The notes under the pieces were generated by a model, which did no database searches, was not told the origin of the DNA, and was given only the letters and a program-made list of their open reading frames with translations. Made by a program: the position numbers and the translations under genes. Source: Methanobacteriota archaeon (GTDB lineage Archaea; Thermoplasmatota; Poseidoniia; Poseidoniales; Thalassarchaeaceae). From it: a DNA stretch of 64,000 nucleotides. Positions 19,925 to 29,341 of the stretch are shown here, piece after piece (position 1 is the stretch's first letter; each line of letters begins with the position of its first letter). The stretch is from assembly GCA_002716085.1 (NCBI GenBank), contig PAYZ01000009.1, forward strand, positions 91,768 through 155,767, written 5' to 3'.

Positions 19925-21058
19925 ATGGCCAACTCATCGGGAATACTGGGAGATGGTTCGAAAGCCATCAAGATTCACCATCTGATAAAGGCCCCTGAGA
20001 ATAGCCCCGAGTCGATCTCATTCCGAGAATCATGGGATGCTACCAAACCAGTTACTGTGTACAAGACCCCAGAGAATCTACCAGATGGCACTCCCTGCAC
20101 GGCTGCCACAGTAATTCTAAGGACAAAGGGATGTGCATGGTGGTGGAAGTCAGGTTGCACATTCTGTGGCTATTTCAACGATGTTAGAGATGATGTTTCC
20201 ATTCGTGATATGTTCTCTCAGTGGGAATCTGCCAAGGAATCGACAAATAATTTTGAAGGATGCTCAATGGTAAAAGTGTACACATCCGGAACTTTCTTCG
20301 AGGACAGGGAGAATCCACCTGAGTGGCAAGAGTGTGTTCTTAGAGAGACTGCAGAAATGGGACTTCATCTAGTCGTCGAAGCCCAAGCACAGATGTGCAC
20401 TCCAGAGAAAATAAAGTGGGTTGCTGAGAGGCATCCTGGTTGCACCGTGGCTATTGGTTTAGAGGCATACGACGACAAGGTCCTTCGTTTTCATGTCAAC
20501 AAGGGCTTCACTACTAAGCAGTGGCATAGGGCAGTCGAGATGCTTAGAGAGAACGAATTACGAGTAAAGACATACCTAATTTTCAAACCTCCATTCATGT
20601 CAGAGGGAGACGCACTTAACCATACAACAAAATGGATTTCTCAAGTTTCAAAATATTCTGATGAGGTTTCCGTAAATCCGATGAACATACAGAAGAATAC
20701 GGTTGTTGACAGACTTTTCAGGAATGGTGAGTATAGGCCACCCTGGTTATGGTCATTAGTTGAAATGGTAAAACGCTCATATGAAGAGATAAGCAGCTCT
20801 CAATGCAGGATCATTATACATCCGACTGCTGGGGGAAAGATCAGAGGGGCCCATAACTGCGGATCGTGTGACGATGACGTAGTCGCAGCTATCGAAAGAT
20901 TCTCCGTTTCTGCAGATATCGGGGAGTTCGAAGGTCTCGGATGCCAATGCGAGGAACACTGGAAGGCAGAGTTAGGCATTGATCAAACCCTCCCATTGCC
21001 CCTTGGAACAGGAGCATTCAGAAGAGGAAATCCGATAGATCTCGTTCGTGCCCCTTGA
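19925..21058 (+). CDS. raSEA: Archaeosine synthase-associated radical SAM protein RaSEA
   Basis: TPCTAATVILRTKGCAWWWKSGCTFCGYFNDVRDDVS, EAQAQMCTPEKIKWVAERHPGCTVAIGLEAYDD; ATG at 19925. Confidence 0.85.
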   Translation: MANSSGILGDGSKAIKIHHLIKAPENSPESISFRESWDATKPVTVYKTPENLPDGTPCTAATVILRTKGCAWWWKSGCTFCGYFNDVRDDVSIRDMFSQWESAKESTNNFEGCSMVKVYTSGTFFEDRENPPEWQECVLRETAEMGLHLVVEAQAQMCTPEKIKWVAERHPGCTVAIGLEAYDDKVLRFHVNKGFTTKQWHRAVEMLRENELRVKTYLIFKPPFMSEGDALNHTTKWISQVSKYSDEVSVNPMNIQKNTVVDRLFRNGEYRPPWLWSLVEMVKRSYEEISSSQCRIIIHPTAGGKIRGAHNCGSCDDDVVAAIERFSVSADIGEFEGLGCQCEEHWKAELGIDQTLPLPLGTGAFRRGNPIDLVRAP

Positions 21059-21140
21059 TGACATCACCAAACCCAATCCGCCCAATGCTTAAGGGCGAAT
21101 CTTTCGTGGTAGTGGCGTAATCTATGAATTACGAGGTGTA

Positions 21141-21422
21141 ATGATGTCCGATGAAGTAGGCTCATTGATTGGAGAATTTATCCAAGGGGAGAGCGAGCCT
21201 CCGTCTTCCTGGGTCTTCTTGGTCTTGGGTTTTGTTTCCACAATAATCTTCCTAATTCTATATGGAATTCTATTTCCAAATAGCGATCTTCCAGTGATTT
21301 CCACAGTACTTCCTGTGTTCGATGGAGTTTTCGACTCAGGAATATGGTTCTTTATCCTGGGAGCGATGATTGGGGTTTTCGCTATTCTTGGAACTATGCT
21401 AACTGAGGCTACTAGTGAGTGA
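21141..21422 (+). CDS. Small membrane protein, unknown function
   Basis: 93 aa with two predicted TM helices; immediately upstream of another membrane protein on the same strand. Confidence 0.65.
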   Translation: MMSDEVGSLIGEFIQGESEPPSSWVFLVLGFVSTIIFLILYGILFPNSDLPVISTVLPVFDGVFDSGIWFFILGAMIGVFAILGTMLTEATSE

Positions 21423-21431
21423 GGTGATATC

Positions 21432-23093
21432 TTGGGCCTGCTAACTACGATGACGATATTTTGGGCAGCAACATTAGCGATCTTCTTTTTGTTGAACCGA
21501 GGGATATGGGTTTTCACAGATGTCAGCAAGAGTTTGAGCATGTTCATGCTCGAGAAGGCTCTGGGACCTCCCATAGACTTCGTAGAAGGAAGAAAGGGCT
21601 CAGCTTCGACGACTTGGATAATTCAGGGAGCGCTATGGCTAATCCCAGCATCAATCCTCACCTTCTGCGGACTATGGCTGCAACATGATCCAGATGCCAT
21701 CCATAGCCTGTCATCATGGGGAATGTCTCCTTCATCTTCATCATTGATACTGGCAGGAATTCTAACTGCGAGCTACGGCTCTGGAGGCATGTTATTGAAC
21801 GGAGCTGCAATGCACATTGTACCAGAATTGGGTGGAACGAAATTAGCCAGTGAGAAGAACGCCTCTCTGATGTCTTTCCTCTGGACTCTAGCGGTTGTAG
21901 TTCTAATCATAGGCGCAAATAAGCCGGAGATTCTAGGAGTCAAGATTTTATTCATTGCAACTGGTTTACTTTCTCTTTCTGGCCTTGCTGTAATTGTAAA
22001 CATGCTACTAACTGCAGCCTCTAGAAGTAGGAAGATGCCACTTCCTGCTTGGATGATGATTATGGGAATGATTGCAGGCCCGCTTTCAGTAGTTTCCGTT
22101 GTAATCTCGGGATCATTGGATACCGGGATCGGTCAGTGGCTTGTAACTAGGCTTTCAGGAACATCATTCTCTCTAATGGTGGCCGGAGCTATCCTTTACG
22201 CTGCATCCAGGGGAAGCGGCAATCCCCTCTGGTCAAGGTCACTCGCGGCAGTAACATTAGCTGGAACTGTTCTAACAATTAACTCAGCAGGATTCTTCGA
22301 TGGCGAGGTTGCTTCCAACTTTCTTGCGGTAGACTCAGCTGCTTTCCAACCGTCTAGGAACGAGGTAATTGCAGGCTCATTCCTACTCGCTCTTTCACTG
22401 ATTCCTGTGATTTCTCTTTCTGCAAACGTTTTGGCTACCATGAGAGGGGACGATGTTTTCATGGAGAATCCCGATTCTCCAGGAATGCCAGAGATAAACC
22501 TCGCAGCAATAATGTTAGTTCCAATTTCAGTCGGAGCTCTTTTCGTTCACACAGACTATCTTACTGGAACAAATGACCTCTCCGGGATACAAACATCCCT
22601 TCTTTTGATGGGAGTTTGGCTAGTCTTTATTCCAGCATCACTAGGCTCTACTTTGTGTATTTTCCCAGAGGTATCAGGTAGGAATGTCTTATCGGTCAAC
22701 CGCTCCAGATGGGCCTTCTGGCTAATGACAGGTGGCGCATTCGGTCTAGTATTCACTATGATGTCAGACTTCTCCGACATTTCCCTTGTAGAAGTCGCAG
22801 TAGAGGAAGAGGCCTCTATTTCGAATCGCCTAAGGGTCCTTGGCTCGACTCTTTTCTATGGAACAGTTATCGGGTCAATCTATCACTGCTTGAACATTAT
22901 CAGTGGCTCTTTCAGAGGAAGTATTGTTGGCACTGAATCGACATCTGTTTCATCAACATCAATTTCAAGCCCATATAGGCTCACAAAAGAGACAACAGTT
23001 AGGAAGATATTGGCTCAAAGGGAGGGCAAGCTAGATACCGTGGTAGTTCCGGAAACAGCTTCGGAAGTACCAGGAAGTCCAATAGAGCTCTGA
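21432..23093 (+). CDS. Polytopic membrane protein; heme-copper oxidase subunit I-like appearance cannot be confirmed
   Basis: 553 aa with roughly 12-14 hydrophobic helices, some carrying histidines. Confidence 0.65.
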   Translation: MGLLTTMTIFWAATLAIFFLLNRGIWVFTDVSKSLSMFMLEKALGPPIDFVEGRKGSASTTWIIQGALWLIPASILTFCGLWLQHDPDAIHSLSSWGMSPSSSSLILAGILTASYGSGGMLLNGAAMHIVPELGGTKLASEKNASLMSFLWTLAVVVLIIGANKPEILGVKILFIATGLLSLSGLAVIVNMLLTAASRSRKMPLPAWMMIMGMIAGPLSVVSVVISGSLDTGIGQWLVTRLSGTSFSLMVAGAILYAASRGSGNPLWSRSLAAVTLAGTVLTINSAGFFDGEVASNFLAVDSAAFQPSRNEVIAGSFLLALSLIPVISLSANVLATMRGDDVFMENPDSPGMPEINLAAIMLVPISVGALFVHTDYLTGTNDLSGIQTSLLLMGVWLVFIPASLGSTLCIFPEVSGRNVLSVNRSRWAFWLMTGGAFGLVFTMMSDFSDISLVEVAVEEEASISNRLRVLGSTLFYGTVIGSIYHCLNIISGSFRGSIVGTESTSVSSTSISSPYRLTKETTVRKILAQREGKLDTVVVPETASEVPGSPIEL

Positions 23094-23142
23094 AATAACC
23101 ACATACTCCTTGTCTCGATAGGTTCTGCCAGGGGCGGATAGC

Positions 23143-24423
23143 ATGCGCATCGGTCTTGTTGGAAAGCCAAATGTTGGGAAGTCAACAGCCTTTTCAGCAC
23201 TAACTGAAATCCCAGTAGACATAGCCAATTATCCATTTACTACTATTGATCCTAATGTTGGAGTCACTTGGCTGCCACTTCCAGAAGATTGTGCATGTCG
23301 CAGTCTTAGGCAGCGTAGGGAGTCCTCGGGGAGAATCGGTCCAGTCAGTGATGATGACCCCAGAAAGGGTAGCATTTGTTCCCCCAATTCAGGATCTTGT
23401 ACAGGCTTCAAGAGATTGGTTCCAGTAACTCTGATTGATGTAGCTGGCCTGGTTCCAGGAGCTCACGAAGGTAGAGGAAGGGGTAACCAGTTTCTCTCGG
23501 ACTTATCCAGATGTGATGCTCTAGTACAGGTTGTCGACGTTTCAGGCTCAACTGACTTGGAAGGAAATCCAGTCGGATCCGGCGGATCAGATCCATTGGA
23601 GGAACACGTGTTCCTGCTCAAAGAGATCGACTCATGGATTTTCGGAATTATCTCCAATGGTTGGGATAGAGCTTCTAGGAAGGCACAGGCTGAAGGCGAG
23701 AGGGCAATCAAAGAACACTTGATTGGCAGACTCTCAGGAATAGGAGCCAGCGAATCTAACGTCTCAACTGGAATCTCCACATTGCAGAGAGACCATACCA
23801 ACTCAGAACCATCTTCATGGGGGCATGAGGAACTTTTTTTCTTGGCCAGCTCAATTAGGAAGTCGATTTTTCCAATATCAGTAGCTGCCAACAAGTCTGA
23901 CAAGAAGACTTCGGAGGCATCAGATTTGGCTAAAGAAGTAGAATCTAATGGGGGCAAGATGACCTATACTAGCGCAGAAGCCGAGCTTGCATTGCGAAGA
24001 GCATCCAGTTCGGGATTGATTTCATACAACCCTGGGGATTCCACTTTCAATCTAACAGAAAAGGGGGATAAGGAACTCTCAGTCAAGCAGAGGGAGGCTC
24101 TAGAATCAATCTCCGAGTCAATCTCTTCTTGGGAAGGCGGTGGCCTTGTGGGACTAATAGGAGAAGTTGTTTTTGGACAACTCTCTAGAATAGTCACATA
24201 TCCAGTTCAGGACGAGACACATTGGATTGATGGGGATGGAAACTCCCTTCCTGATGCTGTCCTTGCACCATCTGGAACTACCGCTAGGGGCCTCGCCTAC
24301 CAGGTTCATTCAGATCTAGGTGATGGTTTTGTTCGAGCTATAGACGCTAATTCAGGCAGGATTATTGGTGCGGATCAAGAGCTAAATGACGGAGACATAA
24401 TCAGCATTCAAGCCAAAATCTAG
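23143..24423 (+). CDS. YchF/Obg-like GTPase (TRAFAC class) with C-terminal TGS domain
   Basis: GLVGKPNVGKSTAFSALT, NYPFTTIDPNVGV, LIDVAGLVPGAHEGRGRGNQFLSDLSRCDALVQVVD, NKSDKK, C-terminal TGS-like segment. Confidence 0.9.
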   Translation: MRIGLVGKPNVGKSTAFSALTEIPVDIANYPFTTIDPNVGVTWLPLPEDCACRSLRQRRESSGRIGPVSDDDPRKGSICSPNSGSCTGFKRLVPVTLIDVAGLVPGAHEGRGRGNQFLSDLSRCDALVQVVDVSGSTDLEGNPVGSGGSDPLEEHVFLLKEIDSWIFGIISNGWDRASRKAQAEGERAIKEHLIGRLSGIGASESNVSTGISTLQRDHTNSEPSSWGHEELFFLASSIRKSIFPISVAANKSDKKTSEASDLAKEVESNGGKMTYTSAEAELALRRASSSGLISYNPGDSTFNLTEKGDKELSVKQREALESISESISSWEGGGLVGLIGEVVFGQLSRIVTYPVQDETHWIDGDGNSLPDAVLAPSGTTARGLAYQVHSDLGDGFVRAIDANSGRIIGADQELNDGDIISIQAKI

Positions 24424-24425
24424 AT

Positions 24426-25094
24426 CTACTCAGCATCGATTGTCAAATTGTAGAAAACTGCGGTCCAGTTTATTTCGAAGTCCTCATCATTGTCGATAAT
24501 CCCCCCAGCAACGGGAACTGGGGCATTTTCGATTGTTGCAGTAATTGTCGCAGACCACTCCCCTCTTCCATTTCCGCCATCATTCCACAACTGCCTAATT
24601 TCACCCTCACTCATCTCCTCTTCAGAATATTCCGATCCAGAATAGTTCTCAGTAACATCCCATCTGATTGTGAAACCCCCCTCTCCTCCTCCGGAGCAGT
24701 CTCCTTCTGCATTCTGATCCTCCACCCCTTCTATTTCGCTCAGCTCGCTTTGCCCCTCAACACTGTCTGTAAACCCTGGACCAGGATCGTCGTTATCGAA
24801 ACAGGAAACTTGCAACTCTACGTATCCAATGCTCATACCAGGCTCCACTATCAAGTCGAAAGTTGTCTCATAACTATCACCGTCTCCTAAGGTTACTGAC
24901 TCACTTTGAGTATTCTCACTCTCCTCAAAACTCACCTTAAGGGTTCCAGTCAACCCAGAAGAACCTCCTGCGATATCTCCTTCAACTAACGAAGGAAGAG
25001 CTGCGAAATAAACAGGAAAGGCTACTAGGAACACAACAGTACCAGCAAGAGTCTTCACCTTTTGAGGGGTATCTACTAGATCTTGGAAGTCCAT
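24426..25094 (-). CDS. Membrane-anchored extracytoplasmic protein, unknown function
   Basis: N-terminal TM TVVFLVAFPVYFAALPSLV followed by an acidic beta-rich ectodomain. Confidence 0.65.
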   Translation of the reverse strand: MDFQDLVDTPQKVKTLAGTVVFLVAFPVYFAALPSLVEGDIAGGSSGLTGTLKVSFEESENTQSESVTLGDGDSYETTFDLIVEPGMSIGYVELQVSCFDNDDPGPGFTDSVEGQSELSEIEGVEDQNAEGDCSGGGEGGFTIRWDVTENYSGSEYSEEEMSEGEIRQLWNDGGNGRGEWSATITATIENAPVPVAGGIIDNDEDFEINWTAVFYNLTIDAE

Positions 25095-25181
25095 GCTCCT
25101 CTATTGTGTCGTCTTAGGTCACCCTTTCAAACACTATGCCGTTTTTACTTTCAGAATTGTGAAAACTATCAGAATGGGAAT

Positions 25182-25679
25182 CTAACTGGGGTTTTCTTTC
25201 CATCTCTTGATATCGACTCCTTCTTGAGAGAATAATTTCCTCGACTTTCTGAATTCTGGGAGGAGATATCCAACAACTGACCTCTCCATAAAAGTCCATT
25301 TCCACGGGCACCTAGGTAGAAGATCTACCCATTCATTTAGCAAACCTCTCCATAAAGAAGCATCCACAGTTTCCGGGATTCTGAAGGAAACAAATGACAA
25401 GCGACCTGCAGATCCAGGAACATAGCTCCATGTTCGAATGGATAACCCTTCAATCTCTCCTTCATCAAATGATAGCCCAAAGACTCTAGTCCTATTTGCA
25501 AGAGGTACGATAATTGCCCATCTATGTACCATTGTCGTTTCCTCGAAACGACTCATTTTCCAACCATGGTTTTCACCTATTACGCGCATCGCCCTGATTG
25601 CTTCAGTTGGCACCACGCTCACTGGAATCTCAAGCGTCCGCTCCATTAGTATCGGCCCACCCTCGAGGCCCTCGCCCAT
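25182..25679 (-). CDS. Conserved hypothetical protein
   Basis: 165 aa ORF in the same-strand cluster, coding-like composition. Confidence 0.55.
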   Translation of the reverse strand: MGEGLEGGPILMERTLEIPVSVVPTEAIRAMRVIGENHGWKMSRFEETTMVHRWAIIVPLANRTRVFGLSFDEGEIEGLSIRTWSYVPGSAGRLSFVSFRIPETVDASLWRGLLNEWVDLLPRCPWKWTFMERSVVGYLLPEFRKSRKLFSQEGVDIKRWKENPS

Positions 25680-25712
25680 AGCGGCTTCGCGTCGTAAGTT
25701 CTAATCGTTCAT

Positions 25713-26039
25713 TCAGCCGAACAGGGAGCCCAGGCCCTCGAACCCGCCCGCTTCTTCCTCTGGCTCTTCAGCTGCCTCTTCCTCAGCAGGAGCAGCATCA
25801 GCCGCCCCTCCACTGGAAGAAGCAGACGGAGCAGCAGAGGCCACTGGGGCGGCGACCGAGGTCGCCATGGCCTCATCGATGTCCACGGAGCCTAGAGAAG
25901 CTACCAAGGCCTTCACTCTGGCCCCGTCAGCCTCAACTCCTGCGGCCTTCAGCACTGAGCTTACAGCCTTGTCATCGATGCCCTTTCCTGCAGAATGCAA
26001 CAACATTGCAGCATACACATATTCCATTTCATTCACCAT
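25713..26039 (-). CDS. rpl12: Ribosomal protein P1 (archaeal L12)
   Basis: [34 protein letters not shown]..., acidic C-terminus ending GLGSLFG. Confidence 0.95.
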   Translation of the reverse strand: MVNEMEYVYAAMLLHSAGKGIDDKAVSSVLKAAGVEADGARVKALVASLGSVDIDEAMATSVAAPVASAAPSASSSGGAADAAPAEEEAAEEPEEEAGGFEGLGSLFG

Positions 26040-26042
26040 TTT

Positions 26043-27059
26043 TCATCCGAAGAGATCGCCAAGTCCTCCGAACTCAGCTTCTTCTTCCTCTTCCTCCTCC
26101 TCGTTGGAAGAGCCATCCTCTGACTCTTCCGACTTCGTCGCTTCGGAAACCGCGACTTCAGCGCTCTGAGATGCTGCTCCTATAGCAGCTAGCAGCTCTT
26201 CGTCGAGAGCTGAGGAATCTAGTTGTCCGGCAAGGGACAGAGCTCGAGTGCGTGCACTCGAAAGAATGGCCGTAGCAGTTTTTTCGTTGATAATTTCTGC
26301 CTCCATAGCCACTGAAAGCGACTCTGATGAGGCCTTGGAAAGAAGAGTAGGAAGTGTTGTTGAGGAAAGCCATCGCACATTGCATGCAAGGTTGAATGCA
26401 CCTGAAGTAGCACTCAAGATATCGTTCCTTAGGCCATCCGTGTCCAAGTCAAGATCAGAGGATGAGAAAATGTGACCCTCCTCTATCGCTCCAGTGAGTA
26501 TCAGTCCAATTTCAATTGGGTTAACTCCAAGCTTTGAAAGCATAATTCCCAAATCTGCGGAAATTTCCTCCCCTTTCGAGAAGGTAGTAGCCTTCTGAAT
26601 CGCAACCTTCCCTTTGTCTATCTTTGCTGGAATTCCTACGGCATTGAATTCTCCTACAATAGGTCCCGGACCGAACTCAGTTGGTCCAGCCGGAATTGTT
26701 ACGTCGTCAGGGAACGTTTCTCCTGCCTTAGCAGCCCTTCCTTGGCGTGTCTTCTCCAATTCTCCGAAGATCTCGAAGGCATTCATTGAATCACTATGAA
26801 CTACGCAAGGCTGATCAGCTCCATCAAGAAGAATCTCAATCTCATCAGGTGATCTCCCTGCTTCATTCCATGCAATTCTCATCAGAGACTTCTTTGCCAT
26901 AGTAATTGACATCCTTTCCCTGAGTGTTTTCCTCATATCTATCATGTTCTTTGCGGGAACTCCAGAGACATCGATCACTGCAACTACTCCATCGCTGCTG
27001 AAAATCTCAGTCAGCTCAGAGACACTATCTTTCTTCCAACCTGCAACTTTCGGAATCAT
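26043..27059 (-). CDS. rplP0: Ribosomal protein P0 (uL10)
   Basis: Operon context; VAVIDVSGVPAKNMIDMRKTLRER, PAGPTEFGPGPIVGEFNAVGIPAKIDKGKVAI, C-terminus EEEEEEEEAEFGGLGDLFG shared with P1. Confidence 0.95.
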   Translation of the reverse strand: MIPKVAGWKKDSVSELTEIFSSDGVVAVIDVSGVPAKNMIDMRKTLRERMSITMAKKSLMRIAWNEAGRSPDEIEILLDGADQPCVVHSDSMNAFEIFGELEKTRQGRAAKAGETFPDDVTIPAGPTEFGPGPIVGEFNAVGIPAKIDKGKVAIQKATTFSKGEEISADLGIMLSKLGVNPIEIGLILTGAIEEGHIFSSSDLDLDTDGLRNDILSATSGAFNLACNVRWLSSTTLPTLLSKASSESLSVAMEAEIINEKTATAILSSARTRALSLAGQLDSSALDEELLAAIGAASQSAEVAVSEATKSEESEDGSSNEEEEEEEEAEFGGLGDLFG

Positions 27060-27700
27060 AGTACCACCTCTACCTTAACGGACGGCCCCATTGAAGTCTT
27101 AACATAGCAAGAGCGTATGTTTCCTGCACCCCTCTCTAGCTTTCCAGTAACCCTGTCCCATATTGCCACGGCGTTGGATGTCAGGTCTTCTATCCCCTGT
27201 TCCCTAGAACCTAGGGCAGTGTGGAACGTCACTTTGTCCCTCGAGCGAACAATCGCTGTGTCTTTTAGTCCAGAGGCAAGAGCAGACGGATCTAGTGTTG
27301 GAGGAACCGGACGAGGCATCTTTCCTCTAGGTCCCAGTACTCCTCCCAGGAACCTACCCACTGTCCCCATGTGTGGAATCTCTGAGAGGAAGAAGTCGTA
27401 TTGTTTTGCTATCTTCCTAGCTCTCTGTCTATTTCCACCTAAGTCCTCAATCGTCGAAGGATCGATAACATCCAGTCCAGCTGCTTTAGCTTTCGAAGCC
27501 ATCTCCCCTCCAGCGAACATCGCTATCTTCACAGGCTTCCCCCTTCCGGATGGCAGCCTGACCTCTTCCTGGATCCTATTGGTTGGAATCTTCAGGTCAA
27601 CGTCTTTGATAGTAAATGACATCTCTATGGATTCAACGAAGCTTCTCTCAGGAGCCCCTTCGATGGCCTGTTGGATTGCAGTTTGCAGATTCTCTTTCAT
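27056..27700 (-). CDS. rpl1: Ribosomal protein L1 (uL1)
   Basis: IKDVDLKIPTNRIQEEVRLPSGRGKPVKIAMFAGG, VGRFLGGVLGPRGKMPRPVPP, KTSMGPSVKVEV. Confidence 0.95.
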   Translation of the reverse strand: MKENLQTAIQQAIEGAPERSFVESIEMSFTIKDVDLKIPTNRIQEEVRLPSGRGKPVKIAMFAGGEMASKAKAAGLDVIDPSTIEDLGGNRQRARKIAKQYDFFLSEIPHMGTVGRFLGGVLGPRGKMPRPVPPTLDPSALASGLKDTAIVRSRDKVTFHTALGSREQGIEDLTSNAVAIWDRVTGKLERGAGNIRSCYVKTSMGPSVKVEVVL

Positions 27701-27752
27701 TTTCCTCACCTCTGCGGTCAACGAGGCTCACCTCTCCCGCAACTCGTGAAAT

Positions 27753-28031
27753 TTAACTAAAATGCTCGTTAAATGCCCCCTCGCTCATCTCTTTGAGAGC
27801 GACCTTTGGTTCCAGACCCTCTACCCTAACTCTCATTCCCACGCAAGTACCCATTACTTCTCTGCATCGTGCGTAAAGAGACTTCCCGGTAAGCCTGCCC
27901 TTCTGATCCTCAGCAATGCTCTTTACTTGATCCATCGTTAGATTTTCTGTGGAGGCTTCCCACGACCCGTTGCACTTCTTCTTCCCTAATGCCTGTATCA
28001 CCTTGTGGGGCGTTTCGTTTCGTGCAGACAA
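27753..28031 (-). CDS. rpl11: Ribosomal protein L11 (uL11), C-terminal domain only
   Basis: TTG start preceded by GGAGGT-N7-TTG; NETPHKVIQALG...NLTMDQVKSIAEDQKGRLTGKSLYARCREVMGTCVGMRVRVEG aligns to the uL11 CTD; N-terminal PPLGP-type domain absent. Confidence 0.85.
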   Translation of the reverse strand: MSARNETPHKVIQALGKKKCNGSWEASTENLTMDQVKSIAEDQKGRLTGKSLYARCREVMGTCVGMRVRVEGLEPKVALKEMSEGAFNEHFS

Positions 28032-28113
28032 GAAAATTACCTCCTTTGCGGGACTCGCCGACCTGCTCTCCCTATTTGATGATGATGCAATAAGAAAATC
28101 TCGATTATTCAGG

Positions 28114-28980
28114 TTACTCTACCCTCTGAGTCACTCTTACTTGGTCAGCTCTTACAGTTAGGGCAACAGGGACTGCTGCTTCGAATAGCTCTACAGTAAC
28201 CTCTTCCTTTGACTCAGCAACCCTGGTTACTCTTGCAGCCTGCCCTCTAAATGCCCCTCCAGAAATTTCGACAATACAACCTTCTTCTATTCCGGAAGTA
28301 GCTGCTTTGGGCTCAAGGTATGGCAGGACATCTTCCAATGGTGCCTCTCCATCCAGAACCTTGCTACAATTCTTTAGTGGAGTAACCCCCACTCCGACCC
28401 TGCCAATCAACTTCTGAACGTGATGCATTGCTGCTGCCTCCACAAAAATGAATCCCTTCATGTAATGAGGGCTGAGAACCCCGAAAATTTTGTCTTGGAT
28501 ATCTTTGAGAGAACCAGTACCCGAAAGCCTAGCTCTAATCTCGCCAGCAACGTTCTGCTCCTGACCTATCGAGGTTTTCAGGATGTAGAGGTATGAAGCC
28601 ACATCACCATACATCTCTTTCAGTTGGGGGGTTGCGTAATCCTTGGTCTGAATTGCCCCAGGATCAACCCATTCGAAGCTCTTGTATAGTGTTCCTGGGT
28701 TGACCTCGGTCTCTTCGGTTAAGTAAAGAATCGGTGTCACGTCGTTTAGTCGGTTTCCATAAGCCAGCCCCCTAGCCATATCAGATCTAACTCTCTCCAT
28801 CTTTTCTGGAGGGATTCCAGTGCACTCAGAGACTCTAGACAATACTAAATCCTCATCATAGGGATCTCCAACTCCATAGATTCCATCCCATGCACCGGGG
28901 AAGTCTGCGACCTCATCGGCTCTTTGCATTAGTAGAACTCTCTCTCCGCTTCGAAGATAAACCGTGAAAGCCTCAGACAA
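28114..28980 (-). CDS. spt5: Spt5/NusG transcription elongation factor with N-terminal Nudix-like domain
   Basis: C-terminal half: LYILKTSIGQEQNVAGEI...SPHYMKGFIFVEA...GRVGVGVTPLKN (NGN) and EEGCIVEISGGAFRGQAARVTRV (KOW). N-terminal half: VLLMQRADEVADFPGAWDGIYGVGDPYDEDLVLSRVSECTGI (Nudix-like). ORF starts GTG 28989 or, with better SD placement, TTG 28980. Confidence 0.85.
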   Translation of the reverse strand: MSEAFTVYLRSGERVLLMQRADEVADFPGAWDGIYGVGDPYDEDLVLSRVSECTGIPPEKMERVRSDMARGLAYGNRLNDVTPILYLTEETEVNPGTLYKSFEWVDPGAIQTKDYATPQLKEMYGDVASYLYILKTSIGQEQNVAGEIRARLSGTGSLKDIQDKIFGVLSPHYMKGFIFVEAAAMHHVQKLIGRVGVGVTPLKNCSKVLDGEAPLEDVLPYLEPKAATSGIEEGCIVEISGGAFRGQAARVTRVAESKEEVTVELFEAAVPVALTVRADQVRVTQRVE

Positions 28981-28990
28981 GAAACACACC

Positions 28991-29254
28991 TCACCCAGTT
29001 AACCACTCGAAGAAAGGTGGGAAAACATTCACCATCAGCGCGAGAATCACGAAACCGATTGCGCCAAGAACGAACATCCCGATTCCACAAACAATCACAG
29101 TCTGTCTGAATTCTTGTTTAGATGGCTTCTTTGCCATTTTTAATATTCTAGCATATGAGCCAGTCTGTAGCCCCTTTAGACGCCCTTCTATTTCATCTTG
29201 CCACGATTGAGCAACTCCCTCAATCGGGCCTACCTTTGAGTTCTCAACTGCCAT
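28991..29254 (-). CDS. secE: Protein translocase subunit SecE/Sss1
   Basis: Single C-terminal TM; LKMAKKPSKQEFRQTVIVCGIGMFVLGAIGFVILALM; SD GGTGG upstream of ATG 29254; adjacent to spt5 as in archaea. Confidence 0.88.
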   Translation of the reverse strand: MAVENSKVGPIEGVAQSWQDEIEGRLKGLQTGSYARILKMAKKPSKQEFRQTVIVCGIGMFVLGAIGFVILALMVNVFPPFFEWLTG

Positions 29255-29341
29255 TCTACCACCTAGAAGCACCACGGCGACCTACAGATTCCATTTAAGG
29301 ACGACGGGAAGAAAGCAGAAGACAAACACCTCATTTTTCAA

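Noticed and set aside
21100-21140. Short inverted repeat GTAAT-CTATGA-ATTAC before the two-TM protein
   Set aside because: Only 5-bp arms; too short to separate from chance.
27117-27749. 210-aa plus-strand ORF opposite ribosomal protein L1
   Set aside because: Antisense to highly conserved rpl1; translation is Ser/Pro-rich without domain features.
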